From: Kitasatospora gansuensis
Lineage (GTDB): Bacteria > Actinomycetota > Actinomycetes > Streptomycetales > Streptomycetaceae
Reading direction: 5' to 3'
NCBI RefSeq assembly: GCF_014203705.1
Contig: NZ_JACHJR010000001.1
Location: forward strand, 1,922,001 to 1,986,000
DNA: 64,000 nucleotides
The position numbers and the translations under genes are program-made. Shown here piece by piece: positions 40,659 through 49,179 of the stretch. The number at the start of each line of letters is the position of its first letter. Position 1 is the first letter of the stretch. The notes under the pieces are model-generated. The model had not been told where the DNA came from, searched no databases, and saw only the letters and a list, made by a program, of their open reading frames with translations.

Positions 40659-43082
40659 CTAGCCGCGCTGCATCACCTCGGGTTCGTGGCGGCGCTGCAG
40701 GCGGTTGACCAACAGGCCGAGCAGGCCCGCGAAGGCCAGCAGGACAAGCCAGTTGAGGATCAGTATCCCGGCCGAGTGGGTCCACAGCTGGTCGGTGCCG
40801 GCCGCGACCGGGGAGATCCCGGCCAGGTCGAGGGTGTTGCCGGCGGCGGCGACGCCCCAGCGGGCGGGCATCAGCCAGGCGAACTGCTCGAGGCCCGGCT
40901 CGTCGTAGACCTGGAAGACCGCGCCGGTGAAGACCAGCTGGACGATGGTGAACATCACCAGCAGCGGCATGGTCTTCTCCGCCGTCCGGACCAGGGCGGA
41001 GATCACCAGGCCGACCATCATCGAGACGAAGCCGAGCAGGGTGAGGCCGACGGCCATCTCGACCGCCGGGGCGCCGGTGATCAGCAGGCCGCGGTCGGGC
41101 AGCTCCCGGAAGCCGAAGCCGACGGCGGAGATCAGCCCGCCCTGCACCACGCTGACCGCGCCGAGCACGGTCACCTTGGACATCAGGTAGGCCGAGCGGG
41201 ACAGCCCGGTGGCCCGTTCGCGTTCGTAGATCGGCCGTTCCTTGATCAGCTCGCGGACCGAGTTGGCCGCCCCGGCCAGGCAGGCGCCGACCGCGAGCAC
41301 CAGCAGGATCATCCGGGCCCCGGGGTTCTGGGCCGGACCGGCGCAGTCGACCAGTCCGCAGTTGTCGGGGATCAGCGCGCTCACCCCGCCGAGCACCAGC
41401 GGCAGCAGCAGCGAGAGGGCCAGGAAGCCCCGGTCGGCGCCGATCACCGTGAGGTAGCGGCGGACCAGGGTCCACAGCTGGGAGCGCCAGCGCTGCGGCT
41501 TGGGCGGCTCGGTCCGCGGCCGGTCCACCGGCAGCACCGGCAGCGGGGTGGCGGCCGAGTCGGCGGAGTACTCCTGGTGGTGCGGGGAGCCGCGGTAGCG
41601 GCCGGCCCAGTCGTGGTCGGGGTGGTTCTCGAAGGCCTGGAAGACGTCGGCCCAGCTCTGGTAGCCGAAGAAGTACAGCGCCTCGTCCGGCGGCCCGAAG
41701 TAGGCCACCGAACCGCCCGGGGCGAGCACCAGCAGCCGGTCGCAGAGGGCCAGTTCGGCCACCGAGTGGGTGACCACCAGGATGGTGCGGCCGTCGTCGG
41801 CGAGCTTGCGCAGGGTCTGCATCACCTCGCGGTCCATGCCCGGGTCGAGGCCGGAGGTGGGCTCGTCCAGGAAGATCAGCGAGGGCTTGGTGAGCAGTTC
41901 GAGGGCGACCGAGACCCGCTTCTGCTGACCGCCGGAGAGGGTGCTGATCCGGCTGTCGGCGCGCTGGTCGAGCCGCAGCTCGTACAGCACCTCGTCGATC
42001 CGGCGCTCCCGTTCGGCCGCCTCGGTGTCGGAGGGGAAGCGCAGCTCGGCGGCGTAGCGCAGCGCCGTACGGACCGTCAGCTCCCGGTGCATGATCTCCG
42101 ACTGCGGGACCAGCCCGATCCGGGACCGCAGCTCGGCGAACTGGCGGTAGAGGTCGCGCCCGTCGTACAGCACCTGGCCCTGGTCGGCCGGGCGGTAGCC
42201 GGTCAGCGCGCGCAGCAGGGTGGACTTGCCGGAGCCGGACGGGCCGACCACGGCGACCAGTGACTTCTCCGGGACGGTGAAGCCGACGTCCCGGAGCAGG
42301 GTCCGCGGGCCGCCCCGGTGCGGGACCTGGACGCTCAGGTGCCGGGCCGAGAAGGTGACCGCGCCGTCGTCCACGTACTCCTGGAGCTGGCCGCCGATCA
42401 GCGCGAAGCTGGAGCGGCCGACGGTCAGCCGGTCCTGCTCGCCGACCAGCGCGCGGTACACCGGCTGGCCGTTCAGGAAGATCCCGTTGTGGCTGCCCAG
42501 GTCGACGATCTCCCAACGGCCGTCCGGGAGTTGGCGCAGCTCGGCGTGGTGCCGGGAGATCTGCAGGTCGGGCAGCACCACGTCGTTGTCCAGCGCCCGG
42601 CCGATCCGGATGGTCCGGACCGTGGGCGACAGGCTGCGGATCACGGTCGGCGCGGAGCGGTCCCGCTGCTGCGGGAAGGCGGCGGCGGGGAAAGCCGCGG
42701 CCGGGAACGGGCTGGGCGTGCTGCCCCCGGTGACGGCGGCGTGCCACGGCACCGGCGGCAGCACCGGCGTGGTCGGCACCGGGGCGGCGACCGGGGCCCG
42801 GAAGACCAGCCGGGGGCCGCTGGCGGCGCTGCCGAGCCGGATCTCGGTGCCCGGCACCAGCGGCACCTCCCGGGTCCGGACGCCCTGGGCGAAGGTGCCG
42901 TTGGTGCTGCCCTGGTCGGTGAGCAGCCAGCCGCCCTCGCGCCGGGCCAGGGTGGCGTGCCGCCAGGACACCCGGGCGTCCTCGAAGCGGAGGTCCGCCG
43001 CCGGGTCACGGCCGATCAGATAGCTGCGGCCAGGGTCGAGGGCCTGCTGCTGCCCGTCGATCTCCACCACGAGTTCCGGCAC
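40659..43082 (-). CDS. FHA-FHA-ABC-2 transporter fusion (Rv1747-like exporter)
   Basis: 807 aa from GTG 43082. Two forkhead-associated domains: YLIGRDPAADLRFEDARVS, then STNGTF (about 15-75); and IRIGRALDNDVVLPDLQISR, then GSHNGIFLNG (about 165-215). Then an ABCG-type nucleotide-binding domain (VGPSGSGKSTLLRAL; LSGGQQKRVSVALELL; LIFLDEPTSGLD) and about six C-terminal membrane segments. The order matches M. tuberculosis Rv1747, whose FHA domains bind phosphothreonine. It is a half-transporter, likely a dimer. Substrate unknown. 61 bp upstream of the kinase gene, same strand. Confidence 0.92.
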   Translation of the reverse strand: MPELVVEIDGQQQALDPGRSYLIGRDPAADLRFEDARVSWRHATLARREGGWLLTDQGSTNGTFAQGVRTREVPLVPGTEIRLGSAASGPRLVFRAPVAAPVPTTPVLPPVPWHAAVTGGSTPSPFPAAAFPAAAFPQQRDRSAPTVIRSLSPTVRTIRIGRALDNDVVLPDLQISRHHAELRQLPDGRWEIVDLGSHNGIFLNGQPVYRALVGEQDRLTVGRSSFALIGGQLQEYVDDGAVTFSARHLSVQVPHRGGPRTLLRDVGFTVPEKSLVAVVGPSGSGKSTLLRALTGYRPADQGQVLYDGRDLYRQFAELRSRIGLVPQSEIMHRELTVRTALRYAAELRFPSDTEAAERERRIDEVLYELRLDQRADSRISTLSGGQQKRVSVALELLTKPSLIFLDEPTSGLDPGMDREVMQTLRKLADDGRTILVVTHSVAELALCDRLLVLAPGGSVAYFGPPDEALYFFGYQSWADVFQAFENHPDHDWAGRYRGSPHHQEYSADSAATPLPVLPVDRPRTEPPKPQRWRSQLWTLVRRYLTVIGADRGFLALSLLLPLVLGGVSALIPDNCGLVDCAGPAQNPGARMILLVLAVGACLAGAANSVRELIKERPIYERERATGLSRSAYLMSKVTVLGAVSVVQGGLISAVGFGFRELPDRGLLITGAPAVEMAVGLTLLGFVSMMVGLVISALVRTAEKTMPLLVMFTIVQLVFTGAVFQVYDEPGLEQFAWLMPARWGVAAAGNTLDLAGISPVAAGTDQLWTHSAGILILNWLVLLAFAGLLGLLVNRLQRRHEPEVMQRG

Positions 43083-43228
43083 TGTCCCCGCCCACCCCTG
43101 TGTACTGACAACTGACGGCCCGCCATCCTTCCAGGTACGGACGCGAAGCACTATCCGCGCGGGTGGAGCAGGGTGTGATCGGTAGTCCAGAGGGCGGACG
43201 CCGTTGCCGGACGGGCCGGACGGCCCGG

Positions 43229-43245
43229 TAGCGTGGGTGCCACCA
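43229..43245 (+). promoter_or_regulatory. candidate serB promoter -10 element
   Basis: TAGCGT (43229-43234) ends 10 nt before the serB ATG, giving no or almost no leader. No ribosome site is visible. Confidence 0.4.
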
Positions 43246-44492
43246 TGAACGCTGCGCCCCTCCCCCCGCTGCCCCGGTCGTACGACGACGAGCGCACCTT
43301 GCTGGTCAAGGTCTTCGGCAAGGACCGCCCCGGTATCACCGCAGGGCTGTTCAGCACGCTCGGTGACTTCGGTGTGGACGTGATCGACATTGAGCAGATG
43401 GTCACCCGTGGCCGGATAACGCTGTGCGCCCTGGTGGCCACCCCGGCCGGCGGGCCCGGCGCGGAGGGCGCGCTGCGTTCCACCGTGCACCGCTGGGCGG
43501 AGGAGCTGAAGCTCCAGGCCGAGATCATCTCCGGCACCGGTGACAACCGGCCGCGCCGCGAGGGCCGCTCGCACGTCACGGTGCTCGGGCACCCGCTGAC
43601 CGCCACCGCCGTCGCCGCCCTGACCAACCGGATCACCGAGGCGGGCGGCAACATCGACCGCGTCTTCCGGCTGGCCAAGTACCCGGTGACCGCGGTCGAA
43701 CTGGCCGTCTCCGGCGTGGCGACCGAGGAGCTGCGGGCGGTGCTGGCCCTGGAGGCCGCCGCCCAGCAGGTGGACATCGCGGTGGTCCGGGCCGGGCTTG
43801 AGCGCCGGGCCAAGCGGCTGGTGGTGATGGACGTCGACTCGACCCTGATCCAGGACGAGGTGATCGAGCTGTTCGCCGCCCACGCGGGCTGCGAGCAGGA
43901 GGTCGCCGAGGTGACCGCCGCCGCGATGCGCGGCGAGCTGGACTTCGCCGAGTCGCTGCGCGCCCGGGTGGCCCTGCTGGCCGGTCTGGACGCCTCGGTG
44001 ACCGAGAAGGTCCGAGCCGAGGTCCGGTTCACCCCGGGGGCCCGCACCCTGGTCCGTACGCTGCGCCGGCTGGGCTTCCAGGTGGCCATCGTCTCCGGCG
44101 GCTTCACCCAGGTCACCGACCACCTGGTCGAGCAGCTCGGGCTGGACTTCGCCGCCGCCAACACCCTCGAGGTGGTGGACGGCAAGTTCACCGGCCGGGT
44201 CACCGGCGAGATCGTCGACCGGGCCGGCAAGGCCCGCTGGCTGGAGCGCTTCGCCGAGCAGGCCAAGGTCCCGCTGGAGCAGACGGTCGCGATCGGCGAC
44301 GGCGCCAACGACCTCGACATGCTGAACGCGGCCGGCCTCGGCGTCGCCTTCAACGCCAAGCCGGTGGTCCGCGAGGCCGCCGACACCGCGGTCAACGTCC
44401 CCTTCCTGGACACCGTCCTCTACCTGCTCGGCATCACCCGCGAAGAGGTCGAGGCCGCCGACGAGCTGGACGGCACCCCGACCGACGAGTAG
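43245..44492 (+). CDS. serB: phosphoserine phosphatase with N-terminal ACT domains
   Basis: 415 aa. It dephosphorylates O-phosphoserine to serine, the last step of serine synthesis. Two ACT domains (LLVKVFGKDRPGITAGLFSTL; HVTVLGHPLTATAVAAL) occupy about residues 15-185 and may bind serine. The HAD core has the nucleophile MDVDSTLIQDEV, IVSGGFTQVTDHL and GDGANDLDMLNAAGLGVAF. Actinobacterial SerB2-type length. ATG 43245. Divergent from the FHA-ABC gene. Confidence 0.95.
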   Translation: MNAAPLPPLPRSYDDERTLLVKVFGKDRPGITAGLFSTLGDFGVDVIDIEQMVTRGRITLCALVATPAGGPGAEGALRSTVHRWAEELKLQAEIISGTGDNRPRREGRSHVTVLGHPLTATAVAALTNRITEAGGNIDRVFRLAKYPVTAVELAVSGVATEELRAVLALEAAAQQVDIAVVRAGLERRAKRLVVMDVDSTLIQDEVIELFAAHAGCEQEVAEVTAAAMRGELDFAESLRARVALLAGLDASVTEKVRAEVRFTPGARTLVRTLRRLGFQVAIVSGGFTQVTDHLVEQLGLDFAAANTLEVVDGKFTGRVTGEIVDRAGKARWLERFAEQAKVPLEQTVAIGDGANDLDMLNAAGLGVAFNAKPVVREAADTAVNVPFLDTVLYLLGITREEVEAADELDGTPTDE

Positions 44493-44497
44493 CCGTT

Positions 44498-44528
44498 CGG
44501 CGGCCCGCCGAGAGAGGGTGGGCCGCCG
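44498..44528. terminator. hairpin between serB and SixA genes
   Basis: 9-bp stem CGGCGGCCC with GGGCCGCCG around a 13-nt loop between the two convergent genes. Confidence 0.5.
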
Positions 44529-44537
44529 GCCGGCTGC

Positions 44538-45068
44538 TCAGTCCTCGTGCGGGGTGTGGAAGGTGTCCAGGCTGGCGACGCCGGGCTCGACGGACTTCCA
44601 GCCGCCGGGGAAGCTCAGCACCGCGATGGCGGCGGTCGGGAAGCCGCCGTTCCGCAGCCGGGTGAGGGCGTCCGGGTCGCCCTGGTCGCCGGCCAGGATC
44701 TGGGTCAGGCCGAGCACGCCGGGGTTGTGCCCGATCAGGATGAGGTCCCGGTACTCCTCCGGGGTCTCCTGCAGCACCGCGATGATCTCGCCCGGGCTGG
44801 CCTCGTAGACCCGGTCCTCGTACACGGTCTTCCGCGGACGCTTGGGCAGCTCGTGCACGGCGAGCTTCCAGGTCTCCCTGGTCCGCAGCGAGGTGGAGCA
44901 GAGCACGTAGTCGGGATTGATGCCGGAGTCGGTCAGCCAGCGACCGGCGTCCGGGGCCTGGAGACGGCCGCGGTCGGCCAGCGGCCGCTCGTGGTCGTCC
45001 ACTCCGTTCGGCCAGTCGGCCTTGGCGTGGCGGAGAACGGTGATCCTTCGTGGGGTGTCGGCGCTCAT
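44538..45068 (-). CDS. SixA-like histidine phosphatase
   Basis: 176 aa. Histidine phosphatase superfamily: the catalytic RHG-type motif reads ITVLRHAKADWP at the N-terminus, with the second His in LILIGHNPGVLGL and Arg in TSLRTRETWKLA. SixA-type enzymes remove phosphate from phosphohistidine or small phosphometabolites. No membrane segment. It is the last gene of the MFS, 40-aa, SixA run on the minus strand. Confidence 0.88.
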   Translation of the reverse strand: MSADTPRRITVLRHAKADWPNGVDDHERPLADRGRLQAPDAGRWLTDSGINPDYVLCSTSLRTRETWKLAVHELPKRPRKTVYEDRVYEASPGEIIAVLQETPEEYRDLILIGHNPGVLGLTQILAGDQGDPDALTRLRNGGFPTAAIAVLSFPGGWKSVEPGVASLDTFHTPHED

Positions 45069-45147
45069 ACCCCGAGCTTTCCAGAAAACCCGCCGCCGGG
45101 CGCGGCGCCCGGTCGGGCGCCACTCCCAGGGGTGGTCTGACGATCGG

Positions 45148-45270
45148 TCAGCCGAGGCTGCCGGCGACGCTGGCGACGACGCCGACCAGCACCACGATGC
45201 CGAGGATGACGCCGAGCAGCTGGAGCAGCTTCTTCTGGCCGTCCGGGGGGTTCGGTTCGAGTACGGGCAT
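45148..45270 (-). CDS. 40-aa single-pass membrane protein (SGM_5486-like)
   Basis: 40 aa: MPVLEPNPPDGQKKLLQ, then one membrane segment (LLGVILGIVVLVGVVASVAG). I recognise it as the small SGM_5486 type described as transporter-associated in streptomycetes. It is downstream of the MFS permease on the same strand, with a gap of 65 bp, consistent with a helper of that permease. Function unproven. Confidence 0.8.
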   Translation of the reverse strand: MPVLEPNPPDGQKKLLQLLGVILGIVVLVGVVASVAGSLG

Positions 45271-45335
45271 GGTCAGCAGTCTCGCATCCGTTTACGCCCC
45301 GGCCCGCCGCCGGGTCAGGCCCTCCGGCCTCCGGG

Positions 45336-46586
45336 TCAGGCTTCGTCCTCGATGTGCCTGGCCTGGCCGGCCCGCAGGCCGACGGCCATCTGCGGGATCA
45401 GCAGCAGGGCCAGGAAGCCGAGCGGCAGGTACCACTGCCCGGTGGCCTGGTAGATGGTGCCGACCAGGATCGGGCCCGGGATGGAGATCAGGTAGCCGAG
45501 GCTCTGCGCGAAGGCGGAGAGCTGGGCGACCCCGCCCGGGGTCCGGGCGCGCAGGCCGATCATGGTGAGGGCGAGCGGGAAGGCGCACATCGACAGGCCG
45601 ACCAGGCAGGCCCAGAGCCAGGAGACGGTGCCGGCGGCGAAGGCCAGGCCGGTGTAACCGGCGATGCCGCACAGGGCCAGCACGACCACGAAGAGGCCCT
45701 GGTCACCGCGCCGGACGGCGAGGTTGGGCAGGATGAACGAGGCGGGCACGCTGATCACCATCACCAGCGCGAGCAGCCCCCCCGAGCTGCCGGCCGAGAC
45801 CCCGGCGTCCTGGTAGATGGTGGGCAGCCAGCCCATGGTGGCGTACGCGCTGGTGGCCTGCAGGCCGAGGAAGACGGCCAGTGCCCAGGCCGTCCGGCTG
45901 CGCAGGATCGGCAGCTTGGCGGCCGCGGCGGGCGCCTCGGCCTTGCCGGAGCGGTCCCGCCGGAGGAACAGGGTGACCAGCCAGACCAGCAGCCCGGCCA
46001 CCGCGAGCAGGCCCCAACTGCCGAGACCCTCGCGCCAGTTGCCGCCGAGCGCCTTGGTCAGCGGGACGGTGGCGGCGGCCGCGGCGGCGGTGCCGACCGA
46101 GAGCGCCATCGAGTACAGGCCGATCATCGGGCCGACCCGGTCCGGGAAGTACCGCTTGATCACCACCGGGATCAGCACGTTGGAGACCGCGACCCCGGCC
46201 AGCGCGACGGCGGTCAGCAGCAGGAAGACCGCCGTGCCCCCGCTGAACGAGCGGGCCAGCACGCCGAGCGCGATCGCCGCCATCCCGGCGGTGACCACCA
46301 CCGTCGGCCCGAACCGGCGGGACAGCGCCGGGGCGGCCAGACCGAACAGCGCGAAGCAGAGCGAGGGCACCGCGGTGAGCAGCCCGGCCACCGTGCCGCT
46401 CATGTGCAGGTCCACCCTGACCTGGTCGAGCAGCGGGCCGAGGCTGGTGACCACCGGGCGCAGGTTGAGCGCGGCCACCGCGACGGCCACCGCGAGCAGC
46501 CAGCCGAGGTGTCTGCGGACCGGGTGGGCCGGACCGGCGGCGGGTGCGATGGTCGGGGTGGTGGTGGTCTCTGCTGCGGTGGACAT
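45336..46586 (-). CDS. MFS permease of the CynX/NimT type
   Basis: 416 aa from ATG 46586, about 12 membrane segments. The N-terminal LNLRPVVTSLGPLLDQVRVDL is characteristic of the CynX/NimT (YeaN) group of major facilitator transporters, which export cyanate or 2-nitroimidazole-like small compounds. The substrate here is unknown. Divergent from a GntR/FCD regulator with a palindrome 5 bp upstream of its start. Confidence 0.9.
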   Translation of the reverse strand: MSTAAETTTTPTIAPAAGPAHPVRRHLGWLLAVAVAVAALNLRPVVTSLGPLLDQVRVDLHMSGTVAGLLTAVPSLCFALFGLAAPALSRRFGPTVVVTAGMAAIALGVLARSFSGGTAVFLLLTAVALAGVAVSNVLIPVVIKRYFPDRVGPMIGLYSMALSVGTAAAAAATVPLTKALGGNWREGLGSWGLLAVAGLLVWLVTLFLRRDRSGKAEAPAAAAKLPILRSRTAWALAVFLGLQATSAYATMGWLPTIYQDAGVSAGSSGGLLALVMVISVPASFILPNLAVRRGDQGLFVVVLALCGIAGYTGLAFAAGTVSWLWACLVGLSMCAFPLALTMIGLRARTPGGVAQLSAFAQSLGYLISIPGPILVGTIYQATGQWYLPLGFLALLLIPQMAVGLRAGQARHIEDEA

Positions 46587-46590
46587 GCGC

Positions 46591-46609
46591 CCCATCATAG
46601 AATGATGGG
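46591..46609. promoter_or_regulatory. 19-bp palindrome at the MFS/GntR divergent promoter
   Basis: CCCATCAT-AGA-ATGATGGG: perfect 8-bp arms with a 3-nt spacer. It ends 5 bp before the MFS ATG and lies 57 bp before the regulator ATG. Strong candidate operator of the FadR-type regulator. Confidence 0.65.
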
Positions 46610-46666
46610 ATGAATTTGGGCACCCCGCTATCCTGAGCGTGCCCTTCCCCGCTGACAGGGAGTCCG

Positions 46667-47332
46667 ATGGCACTGTCGACCACCCGCCGCACCCCGCTCT
46701 CCGACCAGGTGATCGCCCAGCTCCGGGCCCAGATCACCTCCGGCGAGTGGCCGGTCGGCTCACGGATCCCCACCGAGGCGGCCCTGGTCGAACAGCTCGG
46801 GGTGGCCCGCAACACCGTCCGGGAGGCCGTCCGGGCGCTGGCCCACAACGGGCTGCTGGACATCCGGCAGGGTTCCGGCACGTATGTGCTGGCCACCAGC
46901 GAGCTGGCCGGGGTGATGCACCGCCGGTTCGCCGACGCCGACCAGGACCAGGTCGCCGAGCTGCGCTCGATGCTGGAGACCTCGGCGGCCGGGCTGGCCG
47001 CCGTCCGCCGCACCACGCGCGACCTGGAGCTGCTGGAGACCGCGCTGGCCCGCCGCGAGGCGGCCTGGCACTCCGGGGTGGCCGAGGACTTCGTCCAGGC
47101 CGACGCCGCCTTCCACCAGGCCGTGGTGGCGGCCGCCCACAACGACGTGATCGCGGCGGTGTACGCGGACCTCGGCGAGGTGCTGCGGGCCCACCTGCGG
47201 CACGACGTCGGCCCCGAGCTGATCGCGGACCGGTACGTCGGCCACGGCGGCATCCTGGACGCCGTCCGGGACCGGGACGCCGCCCGGGCCTCGGTCGAGG
47301 CGGGCCGGGCGATCGGCGTGTGCGGCGACTGA
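46667..47332 (+). CDS. GntR-family (FadR/FCD) transcriptional regulator
   Basis: 221 aa. GntR winged helix at about residues 8-75 (LSDQVIAQLRAQITSGEWPVG; IPTEAALVEQLGVARNTVRE; GLLDIRQGSGTYV), then an all-helical FCD effector domain with His/Asp residues that may bind a metal (VQADAAFHQAVVAAAHNDV; VGHGGILDAV). ATG 46667, with AGGGAGT upstream. It probably represses the divergent MFS permease and itself, and responds to a small acid. Confidence 0.9.
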   Translation: MALSTTRRTPLSDQVIAQLRAQITSGEWPVGSRIPTEAALVEQLGVARNTVREAVRALAHNGLLDIRQGSGTYVLATSELAGVMHRRFADADQDQVAELRSMLETSAAGLAAVRRTTRDLELLETALARREAAWHSGVAEDFVQADAAFHQAVVAAAHNDVIAAVYADLGEVLRAHLRHDVGPELIADRYVGHGGILDAVRDRDAARASVEAGRAIGVCGD

Positions 47333-47341
47333 GAAACGAGC

Positions 47342-47375
47342 GAGGGGGTACGGGGCGCAGGCCCCGTACCCCCTC
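47342..47375. terminator. terminator between GntR and fabI genes
   Basis: 15-bp perfect stem GAGGGGGTACGGGGC with its complement around GCAG. It is placed between convergent genes. Confidence 0.85.
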
Positions 47376-47388
47376 CCCCGACGAAGCG

Positions 47389-48159
47389 TCAGGCGCCGAT
47401 CGCGTGCAGCCCGCCGTCGACGTGGATGATCTCGCCGGTGGTCTTCGGGAACCAGTCCGACAGCAGCGCGACCACGCCACGACCGGTCGGCTCCGGGTCC
47501 GTGAGGTCCCACTTGAGCGGGGAACGGTTGTCCCAGGTGGCGGCCAGGTCGGGGAAGCCCGGGATGGACTTCGCGGCCATCGAGCCGATCGGGCCGGCCG
47601 AGATCAGGTTGCAGCGGATGTTGCGCTCGCCGAGGTAGCGGGCCAGGTAGCGGTTGGTGGACTCCAGCGCGGCCTTGGCCGGGCCCATCCAGTCGTACTG
47701 CGGCCAGGCGTACTGCGCGTCGAAGGTCAGACCGACCACCGAGCCGCCGTCCTGCATCAGCGGGAGCAGCGCCGTGGTGAGCGACTTCAGCGAGAAGGCC
47801 GAGACCTGCATCGCGGTCGCCACCGACTCCCACGGGGTGTTCAGGAAGTTGCCGCCGAGCGCGTCCTGCGGGGCGAAGCCGATCGAGTGGACGATGCCGT
47901 CCAGGGTCGGCAGGCCGGCCGCGCGGACCTGGTCGGCGATGCCGGCCAGCTGCTCCTCGCTGGAGACGTCCAGCTCCAGGGTCTCCACCGGCTTCGGCAG
48001 CTTCTTGGCGATCCGTGCGGTGAGGCTGGGGCGCGGGAAGGCGGTGAGGATGATCTCCGCGCCCTGCTCCTGGGCCAGCTTCGCGGTGTGGAAGGCGATG
48101 GAGGACTCCATCAGCACACCCGTGATCAGGATGCGCTTGCCCTCGAGAATTCCACTCAT
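47389..48159 (-). CDS. fabI: enoyl-ACP reductase (InhA/FabI type)
   Basis: 256 aa. It reduces trans-2-enoyl-ACP in fatty-acid elongation using NADH or NADPH. An SDR of the FabI/InhA class: GKRILITGVLMESSIAFHTA at the N-terminus, VHSIGFAP, and the catalytic Tyr/Lys in YDWMGPAKAALES (compare InhA Y158/K165). The C-terminus is GEIIHVDGGLHAIGA. ATG 48159 lies 2 bp after the fabG stop. With fabG it forms the same operon order as mabA-inhA in mycobacteria. Confidence 0.95.
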   Translation of the reverse strand: MSGILEGKRILITGVLMESSIAFHTAKLAQEQGAEIILTAFPRPSLTARIAKKLPKPVETLELDVSSEEQLAGIADQVRAAGLPTLDGIVHSIGFAPQDALGGNFLNTPWESVATAMQVSAFSLKSLTTALLPLMQDGGSVVGLTFDAQYAWPQYDWMGPAKAALESTNRYLARYLGERNIRCNLISAGPIGSMAAKSIPGFPDLAATWDNRSPLKWDLTDPEPTGRGVVALLSDWFPKTTGEIIHVDGGLHAIGA

Positions 48160-48161
48160 GT

Positions 48162-48881
48162 TCAGTGACCCATGCCCAATCCGCCGTCGACGGGAATGAC
48201 GGCTCCGGTGATGTATGCGGCCTCGTCGGAGGAGAGGAAGCGCACCGCGGACGCGACCTCGGCGGGCGCGGCGTAACGGCCGAGCGGCACGCCCGAGACG
48301 ATCTCCTTGCGGCGCTCCTCGCTGAGCACCGCGGTCATGTCGGTGTCCACGAAGCCGGGAGAGACCACGTTGACGGTGATGTTGCGGGGGCCGAGCTCCC
48401 GGGCCAGCGAGCGGGCGAAGCCGATCAGGCCGGACTTGGAGGCGGCGTAGTTCGCCTGGCCGGGCGAGCCGAGCAGGCCGACCACCGAGGAGATCAGCAC
48501 GACGCGGCCCTTCCGGGCCCGCATCATCTTGGCCGAGGCCCGCTTGACCACCCGGAAGGTCCCGGTGAGGTTGGTGTCCAGGACGGAGGTGAAGTCCTCC
48601 TCCGTCATCCGGAGCAGCAGGGTGTCCTTGGTGATCCCCGCGTTGGCGACCAGGACCTCGACCGGGCCGTTGGCGGCCTCGATCTCGGTGAAGGCGGCGT
48701 CCACCTGCGCGGCGTCGTTGATGTCGCAGCGGACGGCGATGGCCTGGTGCTTGGCCAGCTCCTCGGGCAGCTCGCCGGAGCGGCTGGTGATGGCGACCTT
48801 GTCGCCCGCCTCGGCGAAGGCCAGGGCGATCGCGAGGCCGATGCCCCGGTTACCTCCGGTGACGAGAACCGAGCGGCTCAC
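48162..48881 (-). CDS. fabG: 3-oxoacyl-ACP reductase
   Basis: 239 aa from GTG 48881, with GAGAGG upstream. It reduces beta-ketoacyl-ACP to hydroxyacyl-ACP with NADPH. Nucleotide motif VLVTGGNRGIGLAIALA, then NAG in LVANAGITKD, and catalytic S and YxxxK in ISSVVGLLGSPGQANYAASK. Similar to mycobacterial MabA. A TAGCGT (minus strand, 48980-48985) is a candidate -10 about 100 bp upstream. Confidence 0.95.
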   Translation of the reverse strand: MSRSVLVTGGNRGIGLAIALAFAEAGDKVAITSRSGELPEELAKHQAIAVRCDINDAAQVDAAFTEIEAANGPVEVLVANAGITKDTLLLRMTEEDFTSVLDTNLTGTFRVVKRASAKMMRARKGRVVLISSVVGLLGSPGQANYAASKSGLIGFARSLARELGPRNITVNVVSPGFVDTDMTAVLSEERRKEIVSGVPLGRYAAPAEVASAVRFLSSDEAAYITGAVIPVDGGLGMGH

Positions 48882-49179
48882 GGACACACCTCTCTCCGTA
48901 GTAGACCTGCGGCCGCAGACCTGGCACGTGGGGTGCCGGTCGGGCCGCGTGGGTACGCGGTGCGCGCGTACGCACTGTGACGCTATCGGTCGTTTCCGGC
49001 CAGCGACGAATCCAGCTCCCACAGGTCCGTCCGGCCCGAACTGTCGCATCCCGACAATGCGTGCACCCACCGAGATCCGGACGAACCGCCCGCTGGGTCG
49101 GGAACACCCGACGTGCCGAAGCCGTTGGCCTCGTGGGCCGGGTACCGGCTTCCACGGACCGAGAGCGAAGAAGAGACGG
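48882..49179. other. intergenic region between fabG and metallo-hydrolase gene
   Basis: 298 bp between divergent genes. It contains a candidate fabG -10 element and a short inverted repeat TGTCG-CATCC-CGACA near 49040-49055. No small gene seen. Confidence 0.5.
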
